Positions 1 to 5,466 of a stretch of 6,394 nucleotides of DNA are shown here, one piece after another. Under the pieces are notes generated by a model that was given only the letters and a program-made list of their open reading frames with translations, was not told where the DNA came from and ran no database searches. Location of the stretch: NCBI GenBank assembly GCA_003156495.1, contig PMHC01000301.1, positions 1,129 through 7,522 on the forward strand, in the 5' to 3' direction. The first letter of the stretch is position 1. Each line of letters opens with the position of its first letter. The translations under genes and the position numbers were made by a program. The DNA comes from Acidobacteriaceae bacterium (lineage in GTDB: Bacteria > Acidobacteriota > Terriglobia > Terriglobales > Acidobacteriaceae).

Positions 1-736
1 GAGCAAAGTTCCAGGCGCGGGCGAAGAACCAGATGGCCTTTACTGCATCGCGGGAGTCGCCGGGCTTGGCATAGGCCTGGGCCAGTTGCAAGGTATCTTG
101 CAGGCCAGGACCGGGAACGGTGGTCGCCTGCACCGGATAGAGCATCAGCTCCTTGGTGTATTCGTCGATGCCGCCCTTATAGTCCTTCTTCGAGACCACG
201 TCGTCGTAAGCGATGGCGGAATGGAAAAGGGGATAGGCGTTGATGGTGGTCTTCTTCCAATCGTCATCGGAGATGTCGGCCGGCTTGGGCGCGTTCAGTC
301 CGCGCAGAGCCAGTGCGCCGGCGTCGTCGCAGGTCTGCGGATCGGTGGTGACGCCGCTCGGATCAAGGCTTTTGCCGCACTGGAACTTCTTGACGAAGAC
401 CGAAAGGACGATGGCTTTAAAGTTATTGGCGTCGAGCTGCAGCATACGGGCAGCCGCGCTCAAGGCTTTCTCTGGCTGGTTGGCTTTCTGATAACTGTCG
501 ATCAACGCGTCGAGAGCATTTTTTTTGGCCACGCTCTGCGGATAGGTCGAAAGGAAGCTCTCAAGCGCCGCCGATTGCGCCGCCGGATCGCTTTGGGTGC
601 TGGCATTTTGAAAGGCATTGAACTCGGCCGGGTCTTGAATGGTGATCTGACCTGGATCCTGAGCGCGCAGCGCGGGCGAGGAGACAAGGATCGTGCCTGC
701 CAATACCAGCGCGGATGCAACAATTAGCTTCTTCAT
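1..736 (-). CDS. Exported TPR-like protein, C-terminus beyond window
   Basis: The reading frame is open from ATG at 736 to the left edge, giving 245 residues without a stop. A Shine-Dalgarno AGGAG lies 6-7 nt upstream. Residues 1-25 are a Sec signal peptide: MKK, a hydrophobic core (LIVASALVLAGTILV), then a likely cleavage after LRA before QD, so the protein is inferred to be periplasmic or secreted. The rest is helical, with TPR-like hairpins near residues 70-105 (ALIDSYQKANQPEKAL), 170-200 (a Tyr-rich AIAYDD...LMLYP stretch) and 212-242 (LAQAYAKPGDSRDAVKAI). There are only two cysteines (120, 136), in the variable segment between the first two hairpins. No enzymatic motif is visible; the likely role is a protein-interaction scaffold. 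TPR proteins of this size are common in Acidobacteria, but I cannot name a specific function. It is transcribed from its own promoter (883-911), not as part of a metX operon. Confidence 0.8.
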   Translation of the reverse strand, partial: MKKLIVASALVLAGTILVSSPALRAQDPGQITIQDPAEFNAFQNASTQSDPAAQSAALESFLSTYPQSVAKKNALDALIDSYQKANQPEKALSAAARMLQLDANNFKAIVLSVFVKKFQCGKSLDPSGVTTDPQTCDDAGALALRGLNAPKPADISDDDWKKTTINAYPLFHSAIAYDDVVSKKDYKGGIDEYTKELMLYPVQATTVPGPGLQDTLQLAQAYAKPGDSRDAVKAIWFFARAWNFA

Positions 737-811
737 GCAGTGCTCCTGGGAGTTACCAAATGGGAATATGGGAATAACAATTCAACTCATACGTCAACAT
801 CAAGGCACAAC

Positions 812-829
812 CATTGGCTTATACCAATG
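812..829 (-). other. Small hairpin in the 5' UTR of the TPR-like gene
   Basis: CATTGG and CCAATG form a perfect 6-bp stem with a 6-nt loop, inside the leader of about 140 nt. There is no T-run, so it is not an intrinsic terminator. It may be an mRNA stability or translation element; no known riboswitch was recognised around it. Confidence 0.3.
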
Positions 830-882
830 CGCCTCGCGGTAACGGTACTACAATACCACGGCTTCCATTGCTGCGTAGCAGG

Positions 883-911
883 ATTATAGAAAGCCGCACC
901 GCCGCTGACAA
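883..911 (-). promoter_or_regulatory. Sigma70-type promoter for the TPR-like gene
   Basis: On the minus strand there is a -35 TTGTCA (906-911, 5/6 match), a 17-nt spacer and a perfect -10 TATAAT (883-888). Transcription would start near 876, giving a 5' UTR of about 140 nt before the ATG at 736. This is the best promoter match on this side of the window. Confidence 0.6.
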
Positions 912-918
912 GCATGAC

Positions 919-947
919 TTTAAAACCTCACTCCACCTATACGTCAA
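919..947 (-). promoter_or_regulatory. Possible second, upstream promoter
   Basis: On the minus strand there is TTGACG (942-947, 5/6 to the -35 consensus), a 17-nt spacer and TTTAAA (919-924, 4/6 to the -10). It lies just upstream of the stronger TATAAT promoter and points the same way, so it could be a tandem promoter of the same gene. The -10 is weak. Confidence 0.3.
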
Positions 948-965
948 GCGCGGTTCTCACCGCGC
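948..965 (-). terminator. Hairpin downstream of metX, weak terminator candidate
   Basis: Read on the minus strand this is GCGCGGT-GAGA-ACCGCGC, a perfect 7-bp GC-rich stem closed by a GNRA-type tetraloop, starting 18 nt after the metX stop. It is followed only by TTGACG, so the U-tract of a canonical intrinsic terminator is missing. It could be a 3'-end stabiliser or part of a factor-dependent stop. Confidence 0.4.
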
Positions 966-982
966 CGGCGCAAGGGCAAATG

Positions 983-2113
983 CTATTGCAACAACTGGAC
1001 CAACTCCACCTGCTCGGCTAGAAAAGCGTCGTGGCCATGATCGCTGACCATTTCGCGATACTCGGCCTGGGCGCCGGCCTGACGCACCGCCTCGGCGAAG
1101 CGCCGCACGTCGGCGGCCGGAAAGAGCCAGTCCGTACTGATGCCGATAAAGCTCAGTTTGGCCCGAATGCGGCTATAGGCTTCCTCGGGCGAGTTGTACC
1201 CCCGCCGCGGGTCCCACGTATCCATGGTGCGCAACAGCGCCAGATAAGCGTTGGCGTCAAAGCGCTCGATGAACTTTTGGCCCTGATGGTCAAGATAGCC
1301 GGCAATATCGAAGCGCCCGCCGATGAGGCCTTCGCCGTTTCCATTGACCGCCCAGGGATCTTCGCCGGAACGGTCGGGCTTGCGGCCGAATCGCTCCTCG
1401 AAGAGCGGGGTGGATTTGTAGCTGATCATGCCGATCTGTCGAGCCAGCGAGAGCCCGCGCCGCGGCGGCCGTTGGGGCAGATAGCGCCCCTGGGCCCACT
1501 CCGGGTCATGTACGATGGCCTGACGTTGCAGATGGTTGAGCGCCAGCCCCATGGCCGAAAGCGGCGAAACGCCGATTACCAGCGCTCTGGACATGCGCGC
1601 GGGATAGAGAATGGTCCATTCCAGCGCCTGCATGCCACCTAGAGAAGCGCCGAGCACCAGGCGCAGGTGTCGTACGCCAAGCGAGTCGAGCAGCTGCGCC
1701 TGCGCCCGCACGTTGTCGCGAACGTCGATCAGGGGAAACTCCGGTCCATAGGCCGCGCCGGTTTCCGGATTTACCGAGCTGGGGCCCGTTGAGCCGTAGC
1801 AGGAACCCAGCATGTTGATGCAGATGACAAAATCGCGCTCGAGCGACAGTACCGCTCCGGGCGCGAAGATCTCCGGCCACCAGGCCCCCACCAGCGCCGA
1901 GCCGGACAGCGCATGGCAAACCAGTACGGCATTGTCGCGCGCCGCATTGAGCCGGCCGTAGACGGCATAATGCAGCGTAGGACAGATCAGGCGGCGTCCG
2001 CACTCCAGCTCCAGCGCTCCGTTGGCTACAAAGTCGCCCTCGTAGGTCGGCTCCACGATAATCATTTTCGCTTTCGGCGGCGAACCGCCGCTGCGGTTAT
2101 AGGAATCGGGCAT
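983..2113 (-). CDS. metX: Homoserine O-acetyltransferase (MetX, alpha/beta-hydrolase fold)
   Basis: This cytoplasmic enzyme acylates L-homoserine, normally with acetyl-CoA, in the first committed step of methionine synthesis; the O-acetylhomoserine is the substrate of metY upstream. The 376 residues match the usual MetX length. Family blocks are visible: the GRLNAARDNAVLVCHALSG block (53-71), the nucleophile elbow GASLGG with Ser157, then Asp328 (STDWLFP) and His361 (GHDAFL) completing the catalytic triad. The start chosen is ATG 2113, with GAGG 9 nt upstream inside a heptad array. An internal ATG (residue 17, MIIVEP) is possible and would keep every conserved block, but its RBS is weaker. 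Some MetX homologues use succinyl-CoA, and acyl specificity cannot be read with certainty here. The gene lies downstream of metY on the same strand, separated by a 490-bp repeat island, so co-transcription is uncertain. Confidence 0.93.
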   Translation of the reverse strand: MPDSYNRSGGSPPKAKMIIVEPTYEGDFVANGALELECGRRLICPTLHYAVYGRLNAARDNAVLVCHALSGSALVGAWWPEIFAPGAVLSLERDFVICINMLGSCYGSTGPSSVNPETGAAYGPEFPLIDVRDNVRAQAQLLDSLGVRHLRLVLGASLGGMQALEWTILYPARMSRALVIGVSPLSAMGLALNHLQRQAIVHDPEWAQGRYLPQRPPRRGLSLARQIGMISYKSTPLFEERFGRKPDRSGEDPWAVNGNGEGLIGGRFDIAGYLDHQGQKFIERFDANAYLALLRTMDTWDPRRGYNSPEEAYSRIRAKLSFIGISTDWLFPAADVRRFAEAVRQAGAQAEYREMVSDHGHDAFLAEQVELVQLLQ

Positions 2114-2119
2114 TTTTTT

Positions 2120-2154
2120 TAGCCTCTAGCTTCTAGCCTCTAGCTCCTAGCTCC
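2120..2154. repeat. Heptanucleotide tandem array abutting metX
   Basis: Five in-register heptads on the plus strand: TAGCCTC, TAGCTTC, TAGCCTC, TAGCTCC, TAGCTCC. On the minus strand the array ends 6 nt before the metX ATG and supplies its purine-rich RBS-like sequence (GAGG), followed by an A-run. About 32 nt are repeated with a single mismatch, in the opposite orientation, at 5820-5851. Confidence 0.85.
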
Positions 2155-2218
2155 GGGGTTCCGGCGGCGTTCCGTTAAGGCTCGCGGCCAAAAACCGGGA
2201 GATGGAGGCTAGAACATT

Positions 2219-2235
2219 TTTACAATTACTGTAAA
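2219..2235. promoter_or_regulatory. TTTACA-N5-TGTAAA palindrome, possible operator
   Basis: A perfect 6-bp inverted repeat around 5 nt, in an AT-rich patch about 105 nt upstream of metX. Its minus-strand half TTTACA could double as a -35 box (5/6), but no good -10 follows at the right distance. Operator function is a guess from geometry only. Confidence 0.3.
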
Positions 2236-2267
2236 GTATGCTGCTGCTTTTCGTCCCGCCCTACCCC

Positions 2268-2413
2268 TAGCGCATTTTCATAAACAGGTATGCCGGAGTA
2301 TGGATTGACTTGCACCCCACCCTAGCCGCAAAAGACAAGAACGCGGCTAGAATGGGGCACCCAGATTTCCAATACACCAGCATTTCCGCTACACCAGCGG
2401 TGAAAATGCGCTA
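2268..2413. mobile_element. Non-coding MITE-like element with 13-bp TIRs
   Basis: TAGCGCATTTTCA (2268-2280) and its exact reverse complement TGAAAATGCGCTA (2401-2413) bound a 146-bp segment with no ORF. Inside is a long hairpin (2315-2357): CCCCA/TGGGG and CTAGCCGC/GCGGCTAG stems, a symmetric 2x2 internal loop and a 13-nt loop. ACACCAGC occurs twice with a period of 17 (2374 and 2391) near the right end. No clear target-site duplication is seen. Perfect termini plus lack of coding capacity suggest a miniature transposable or REP-like element, though a structured repeat of another kind is possible. Confidence 0.5.
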
Positions 2414-2414
2414 A

Positions 2415-2510
2415 GTACCGTGACCGGATCATTTCGATTCATCGCGTTGTGGTTCCCCGGTCTCAAGATCGAGACCGGGGGCACCCTCAATAGTACAAAT
2501 TTAAACGATC
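2415..2510. repeat. Dispersed repeat, copy A
   Basis: This ~96-bp segment is about 80% identical, in the same orientation, to 5717-5814. The first 70 bp are the best conserved. It contains a perfect 10-bp inverted repeat, CCCCGGTCTC and GAGACCGGGG around AAGATC (2455-2480). No T-run follows the hairpin and no ORF is present. It sits directly against the right TIR of the neighbouring element. Confidence 0.8.
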
Positions 2511-2555
2511 ACGGACCAAGGATGAGAAGCGCTAATTTTGCTCTACTCCACCCGG

Positions 2556-2568
2556 TGAAAATGCTCTA
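2556..2568. repeat. Extra copy of the TIR motif
   Basis: TGAAAATGCTCTA differs by one base from the right TIR at 2401-2413, and the shared block extends left as CGG. It lies 36 bp downstream of the metY stop. An imperfect, partly inverted partner (AGCGCTAATTTT) begins near 2529, so this may be a decayed relative of the neighbouring element. Confidence 0.5.
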
Positions 2569-2603
2569 AAAGCTAGACAGTTATTCTGTTTTGCCGCAGC
2601 GGG

Positions 2604-3935
2604 CTACACCGCGCCGACGAACTTCGCTCCGTTGGCCACCTCGATCGCTTTGTCCAGATCGGCCAGAATGTCGCGAATGTCCTCGATGCCCACGCTGAGC
2701 CGGACCAGTTCGGGAGTAATGCCGGTCCAGGCCTGCTCCTCGACGGAAAGCTGCTCATGAGTGGTGGAGGCCGGGTGGATCACCAGCGACTTGACGTCGC
2801 CGATATTGGCCAGCAGGGAGAAAACCGGCAGCGTGTTCAGCGTGTCAATCAGCTTTTTACCGGCTTCAAGGCCGCCCTTGATGCCGAAGGTGACCAGGCC
2901 GCCCTGCCCGTCGGGCAGATATTTCAGCGCGCGCTGGTGATACTTGCTCGACTCCAGGCCGGGATAGTTGACCCAGGTGACGCCGGGATGCTTTTCGAGG
3001 TGCCTGGCCACGGCCAGAGCATTCGCCGAGTGCCGCTCCATACGCAGGTGCAGCGTCTCAATGCCTTGCAGCGCAATCCAGGCGCTGAAGGGCGAAAGCG
3101 CCGCGCCGGTGTTGCGCAAGCCCTGCACGCGCGCCTTGAAGATGAAGGCCAGCGGACCGAAGGCATCGACGTAGGAAAGGCCGTGATAGGACGGGTCCGG
3201 CTCGGTGAAGTTCTTGAAGCGACCTGATGCGGCCCAGTCGAATTTGCCCGAATCCACGATGACGCCGGCAATGACGCTGCCGTGGCCGCTGAGGAATTTG
3301 GTGGCCGAGTTGACCACGATGTCTGCGCCCCACTCGATGGGCCGCACCAGAGCCGGCGAAATCGCCGTGTTGTCGATGACCAGCGGCAGATTGTGCTCAT
3401 GCGCGATTTTGGCCAACGTTTCAATGTCGGCGACGTCCAGCTTGGGGTTGCCCAGCGTTTCAGTATAAAGGGCCTTGGTCTTGTCGTTGATGGCCGCGCT
3501 CAGTCCCTTGAAGTCGTCGGCATCCACAAAATGCACCTTGACGTTCGACCGCCGCGGAAAGGTATGGGCCAGCAGAGAGTAGGTGCCGCCGTAAAGCGAG
3601 GTCGTCGAAACGATCTCATCGCCGGAGTCGGCCAGCGAGGAGAGGGTTAAATCTTCCGCCGCCAGGCCCGAAGCCGTGGCCAGCGCCGCCGCGCCGCCTT
3701 CCAATGCCGCCACCCGCTGCTCGAAAACGTCGGTGGTGGGGTTCATGATGCGGGAATAGATGTAACCAGGCTCCTTCAGTCCAAAAAGCCGTCCGGCATG
3801 AGCGGCGTCATGGAAAACATAAGAAGACGTCTGGAAGATGGGAACGGACGCGGCGCCGTTGGTGGGATCGGGCACTTGACCGGCGTGAACGGCTAGGGTG
3901 GCAAACTTCTGCTTAATCTCTTCGGATTCGGACAT
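2604..3935 (-). CDS. metY: O-acetylhomoserine sulfhydrylase (MetY, PLP-dependent)
   Basis: This cytoplasmic Cys/Met-metabolism PLP enzyme makes homocysteine from O-acetylhomoserine and sulfide, bypassing cystathionine. The length of 443 residues is typical of the OAH sulfhydrylase branch and longer than MetB/MetC (~380-400). Visible landmarks: YSRIMNPT (60-67, phosphate/substrate loop from the neighbouring subunit), ASGLAAE (88-94), VIDNT with Asp188 contacting the PLP ring nitrogen, NSATKFLSGHG with the Schiff-base Lys213, and VRLSVGIED near the C-terminus with Arg412 for the substrate carboxylate. ATG 3935 has AAGGAG 8 nt upstream. The long leader with a promoter, a Cys/Met-rich short frame and a terminator implies regulated expression. 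Family members can act on O-acetylserine or O-succinylhomoserine, but the adjacent metX favours O-acetylhomoserine. Confidence 0.93.
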   Translation of the reverse strand: MSESEEIKQKFATLAVHAGQVPDPTNGAASVPIFQTSSYVFHDAAHAGRLFGLKEPGYIYSRIMNPTTDVFEQRVAALEGGAAALATASGLAAEDLTLSSLADSGDEIVSTTSLYGGTYSLLAHTFPRRSNVKVHFVDADDFKGLSAAINDKTKALYTETLGNPKLDVADIETLAKIAHEHNLPLVIDNTAISPALVRPIEWGADIVVNSATKFLSGHGSVIAGVIVDSGKFDWAASGRFKNFTEPDPSYHGLSYVDAFGPLAFIFKARVQGLRNTGAALSPFSAWIALQGIETLHLRMERHSANALAVARHLEKHPGVTWVNYPGLESSKYHQRALKYLPDGQGGLVTFGIKGGLEAGKKLIDTLNTLPVFSLLANIGDVKSLVIHPASTTHEQLSVEEQAWTGITPELVRLSVGIEDIRDILADLDKAIEVANGAKFVGAV

Positions 3936-4012
3936 CGTTTCGCTCCTTCAGGAATTGGCTTCGCCTTGGCTGGCTTGGGTTGAAGAATGACGGACACCGT
4001 AGCTCGGACACG

Positions 4013-4042
4013 AAAAAGCCCGCGTCCTAGTAGGACCCGGGC
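4013..4042 (-). terminator. Intrinsic terminator / attenuator in the metY leader
   Basis: On the minus strand, stem GCCCG/CGGGC, one G-G mismatch, stem GTCCT/AGGAC and a 3-nt loop ACT (4018-4042), followed at once by TTTTT (4013-4017). This is a canonical rho-independent terminator. It lies between the metY promoter and metY, 77 nt before the start codon and on the same strand, so it must be regulated or leaky. The plus-strand reading lacks a T-run, so it is not a terminator for that direction. Its 5' arm CGGGTCC (4033-4039) is the exact complement of GGACCCG (4097-4103) in the upstream leader frame, a possible antiterminator. Confidence 0.75.
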
Positions 4043-4080
4043 CGTTGACTCTAAGATCGGTTGCGCTGGTGCACAGTCGC

Positions 4081-4128
4081 TTACAAGTCGCAGGGACGGG
4101 TCCGCCGCCGACATGCGCACATACACAT
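4081..4128 (-). CDS. Putative Cys/Met-rich leader peptide of metY
   Basis: A 15-codon frame reads MCMCACRRRTRPCDL then TAA. Five of the first six residues, and six of fifteen in all, are sulfur amino acids. An AGGGA lies about 10 nt upstream of the ATG as a possible RBS. An in-frame ATG at 4167, almost at the predicted transcription start, would give a 28-residue leaderless version with the same end. It lies 39 nt before the terminator hairpin and contains GGACCCG, complementary to the terminator's 5' arm. Also, CAGGGAC (4136-4142, overlapping the RBS) can pair with GTCCCTG (4091-4097), so leader translation would influence folding. By analogy with amino-acid attenuators, including the Cys-codon leader peptides described in Actinobacteria, ribosome stalling at the early Cys codons is inferred to sense cysteine (or Met) supply. 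Chance occurrence of such a short frame cannot be excluded. Confidence 0.5.
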   Translation of the reverse strand: MCMCACRRRTRPCDL

Positions 4129-4174
4129 GATCGTGGTCCCTGTCTCAATCTGGCTTGTATTCAGCATGGATGAA

Positions 4175-4204
4175 AGTATCAGGTCTAAGCCACCGCGTTG
4201 TCAA
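4175..4204 (-). promoter_or_regulatory. Sigma70-type promoter for metY
   Basis: On the minus strand there is a perfect -35 TTGACA (4199-4204), an 18-nt spacer and a -10 GATACT (4175-4180, 4/6). Transcription would start near 4168, giving a leader of about 230 nt that contains the Cys/Met-rich frame and the terminator. Confidence 0.6.
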
Positions 4205-4257
4205 ATTGGAGCGATCGTGTTTTCCGTGCGCTTTCCACCGGCTGCCGCCCCCCTTGT

Positions 4258-4287
4258 TTGATTTGCCCCGCCGCGAACGCGTACAAC
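4258..4287 (+). promoter_or_regulatory. Weak promoter candidate for the ABM gene
   Basis: TTGATT (4258-4263), an 18-nt spacer and TACAAC (4282-4287), each 4/6 to consensus. It is correctly placed before the ABM gene and divergent from the metY promoter. Confidence 0.3.
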
Positions 4288-4320
4288 GGAGTTGAGTCAC
4301 TTTTGAAGGAGAAACACACC

Positions 4321-4611
4321 ATGGCAGAAGTACGCGTAATTGCACGGGCCGAGGCAAGCGACGGCAAAGCGGAAGAATTGAAAAACCTTCTTAAACAGTT
4401 GGTCGCACCTACGCGCGGCGAAAAGGGCAATCTGTCTTACGAGTTCTTCGAGTCAAATCTTGCCGGCATCTATTTCTTCGTCGAGCACTGGGCCAGCCAG
4501 GAAGAACTGAAGGTTCACGCCAACACCGAGCGCTTCAAGGCCGTCATGGCCAAAGCCGCCGGGCTGGTCAAGGTTCCGTTTGAAGTGAACATCGTTAAGG
4601 CTGCCGAGTAG
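4321..4611 (+). CDS. ABM-domain monooxygenase-like protein (YgiN type)
   Basis: The 96-residue protein has the size and pattern of a single antibiotic-biosynthesis-monooxygenase (ABM) domain, a dimeric ferredoxin-like fold. It shows an N-terminal beta strand (EVRVIARAEA), the helix with EELKNLLKQLVAPTR, then GNLSYEFFES, the strand IYFFVEHWAS, a helix with HANTERFKAV and a closing strand VPFEVNIVK. YgiN-like members oxidise quinols or other aromatics without a cofactor, but many are uncharacterised and the substrate is unknown here. The start is ATG 4321, with AAGGAG 9 nt upstream; the frame is open further left to about 4198, but that part looks non-coding and overlaps the metY promoter. The gene is divergent from metY and converges on ubiX with 49 bp between stops. 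A T-run follows the stop, but no hairpin precedes it. Confidence 0.85.
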   Translation: MAEVRVIARAEASDGKAEELKNLLKQLVAPTRGEKGNLSYEFFESNLAGIYFFVEHWASQEELKVHANTERFKAVMAKAAGLVKVPFEVNIVKAAE

Positions 4612-4654
4612 TTTTTTCTGCGCTTCAGGCTCAAGGTACAAAATTATGCTGTCA

Positions 4655-4680
4655 TAGCCCCTAGTCCCTGGTCCCTCCCC
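4655..4680. repeat. Short heptad repeat overlapping the ubiX stop
   Basis: TAGCCCC, TAGTCCC, TGGTCCC, then TCCCC: a run with a period of 7. Read on the minus strand it encodes the last residues of UbiX (GTRD) and the TAG stop. The unit differs from that of the arrays at 2120 and 5819 but shares the TAG-plus-four pattern. Confidence 0.55.
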
Positions 4681-5254
4681 ACACGTAGGCGCCCGGCTGC
4701 GGCAGGCCGATAAACGCCAGCACGCGGAAGGCGAATTGGCGAGCCATCTCGATCGAATCGGCGGGGCGGTTGTAGAAGGCCGGAATGCAGGGAAAGACCG
4801 TCGCACCGGCCTCGGCGGCCAGCGTCATGTTGCGCAGGTGAATGCGATTGAAGGGCGTTTCGCGCACGCAGAGCACAAGCGGCCGCCGCTCCTTGAGCGT
4901 GACGTCGGCGGCGCGGGCGATCAGCGAATCGGCGAGGCCATTGGCGATCGCGGCCAGAGTTCCCATCGAGCAGGGCAACACGATCATGCCGTCTGAAGGG
5001 TAGCTGCCCGAGGCGATCGATGCGCCGATGTCGGCGTCGGCGTGCTCGACGATTTTTGTTGGCTTCGCGCCCAGCAGCTTTTTGAGGCACTGCGTGCGGC
5101 CACTCACGCCCAATTCTTCCGCTATCACGCGCAATGAATTTTCTGAAGCGACAAAGTGGATTTGTTCCACGCGGGCGTCGGCCTCAAGCGCGCGCAGCGC
5201 CTCGCGCGCGAGGATCGCGCCGGAAGCTCCGGTGATGGCGAGGGTTAAATGCAA
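4661..5254 (-). CDS. ubiX: Flavin prenyltransferase UbiX
   Basis: UbiX joins dimethylallyl phosphate to reduced FMN to make prenylated FMN, the cofactor of UbiD-type reversible decarboxylases used in ubiquinone/menaquinone-related or aromatic-acid metabolism. Numbered from the TTG start, the protein has 197 residues, normal for the family. Visible motifs are the flavin-binding ITGASGA (7-13), SENS, SGSYPSDG, PCSMGTLAAIANGLADSL, and the hallmark LKERRPLVLCVRETPF with Lys, Arg and Glu of the active site, then FYNRP with the conserved Tyr. The frame is open further upstream, but similarity begins at HLTLAITGASG and AGGAG (5263-5267) lies 8 nt before TTG 5254. No ubiD gene is in the window. The C-terminal four or so residues arise from a heptad repeat. 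Confidence 0.92.
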   Translation of the reverse strand: MHLTLAITGASGAILAREALRALEADARVEQIHFVASENSLRVIAEELGVSGRTQCLKKLLGAKPTKIVEHADADIGASIASGSYPSDGMIVLPCSMGTLAAIANGLADSLIARAADVTLKERRPLVLCVRETPFNRIHLRNMTLAAEAGATVFPCIPAFYNRPADSIEMARQFAFRVLAFIGLPQPGAYVWGGTRD

Positions 5255-5262
5255 ACTTCCCA

Positions 5263-5267
5263 CTCCT
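5263..5267 (-). promoter_or_regulatory. RBS deciding the TTG start of ubiX
   Basis: AGGAG on the minus strand with an 8-nt spacer to TTG 5254. An in-frame GTG at 5263 overlaps the motif itself and cannot use it, so TTG is preferred. Confidence 0.6.
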
Positions 5268-5329
5268 GACTTTCTAAGGCCGTTGCCAAAAGCATAAATT
5301 GGCCGCATACGTGTGAGCCATAGAACACC

Positions 5330-5466
5330 GTCCCTACGGGACTACCTTTCTATAACCATGAAGCTTACCCCACGCTGAAGCGCGGGGCTAATAACCGTTG
5401 CGCCTACGGCGCATCATGCTGATCTAGCCTACGGCGCGGACCGGGCGCCATGTTGATCTGGCCTAC
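5330..5466. repeat. Cluster of small palindromes (REP-like)
   Basis: GTCCC-TAC-GGGAC (5330-5342) and GCGCC-TAC-GGCGC (5400-5412) are perfect 5-bp stems sharing the same TAC loop. Between them lies CCCC-A-CGCT-GA-AGCG-C-GGGG (5368-5387), a stem with one A-C mismatch. An 18-bp near-direct repeat follows, CATGCTGATCTAGCCTAC (5415-5432) and a copy with two changes (5449-5466). There is no ORF. The cluster ends where the antitoxin remnant loses similarity to its family, so it looks inserted or expanded there. It resembles REP-type extragenic palindromes; no RAYT transposase is in the window. Confidence 0.6.

Larger units (their letters stand above)
2114..2603. other. Gene-free repeat island between metY and metX
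   Basis: No convincing coding region exists on either strand in this 490-bp stretch. Going right, it holds a heptad array (2120-2154), a small palindrome (2219-2235), a TIR-bounded element with an internal hairpin (2268-2413), one copy of a dispersed repeat (2415-2510) and a further copy of the TIR motif (2556-2568). It has no obvious strong terminator for metY and no strong promoter for metX. Confidence 0.7.

Noticed and set aside
86..727. 213-codon plus-strand frame at the left edge
   Set aside because: The opposite strand has a signal peptide, a good RBS, a promoter and TPR-like sequence; this frame has none of these.
1031..1642. 203-codon plus-strand frame opposite metX
   Set aside because: It lies wholly antisense to a well-conserved metX with all catalytic residues and has no RBS or recognisable motif; a GC-rich antisense shadow.
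2757..3650. Long plus-strand frames opposite metY
   Set aside because: Antisense shadows of a clear PLP enzyme; no domain or RBS support.
3893..4148. Longer minus-strand frames through the metY leader (GTG at 4126, TTG at 4148)
   Set aside because: They run through the terminator hairpin, the first even into metY, have atypical composition and show no recognisable domain.
3936..4168. SAM-I/SAM-II riboswitch or T-box in the metY leader
   Set aside because: A metY leader with a terminator suggested one, but the conserved SAM-I core, the SAM-II pseudoknot motif and the T-box sequence were not found by eye on the minus strand. A covariance-model search would be decisive.
4612..4660. Intrinsic terminator between the ABM gene and ubiX
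   Set aside because: A T6 run follows the ABM stop, but no stable hairpin precedes it.
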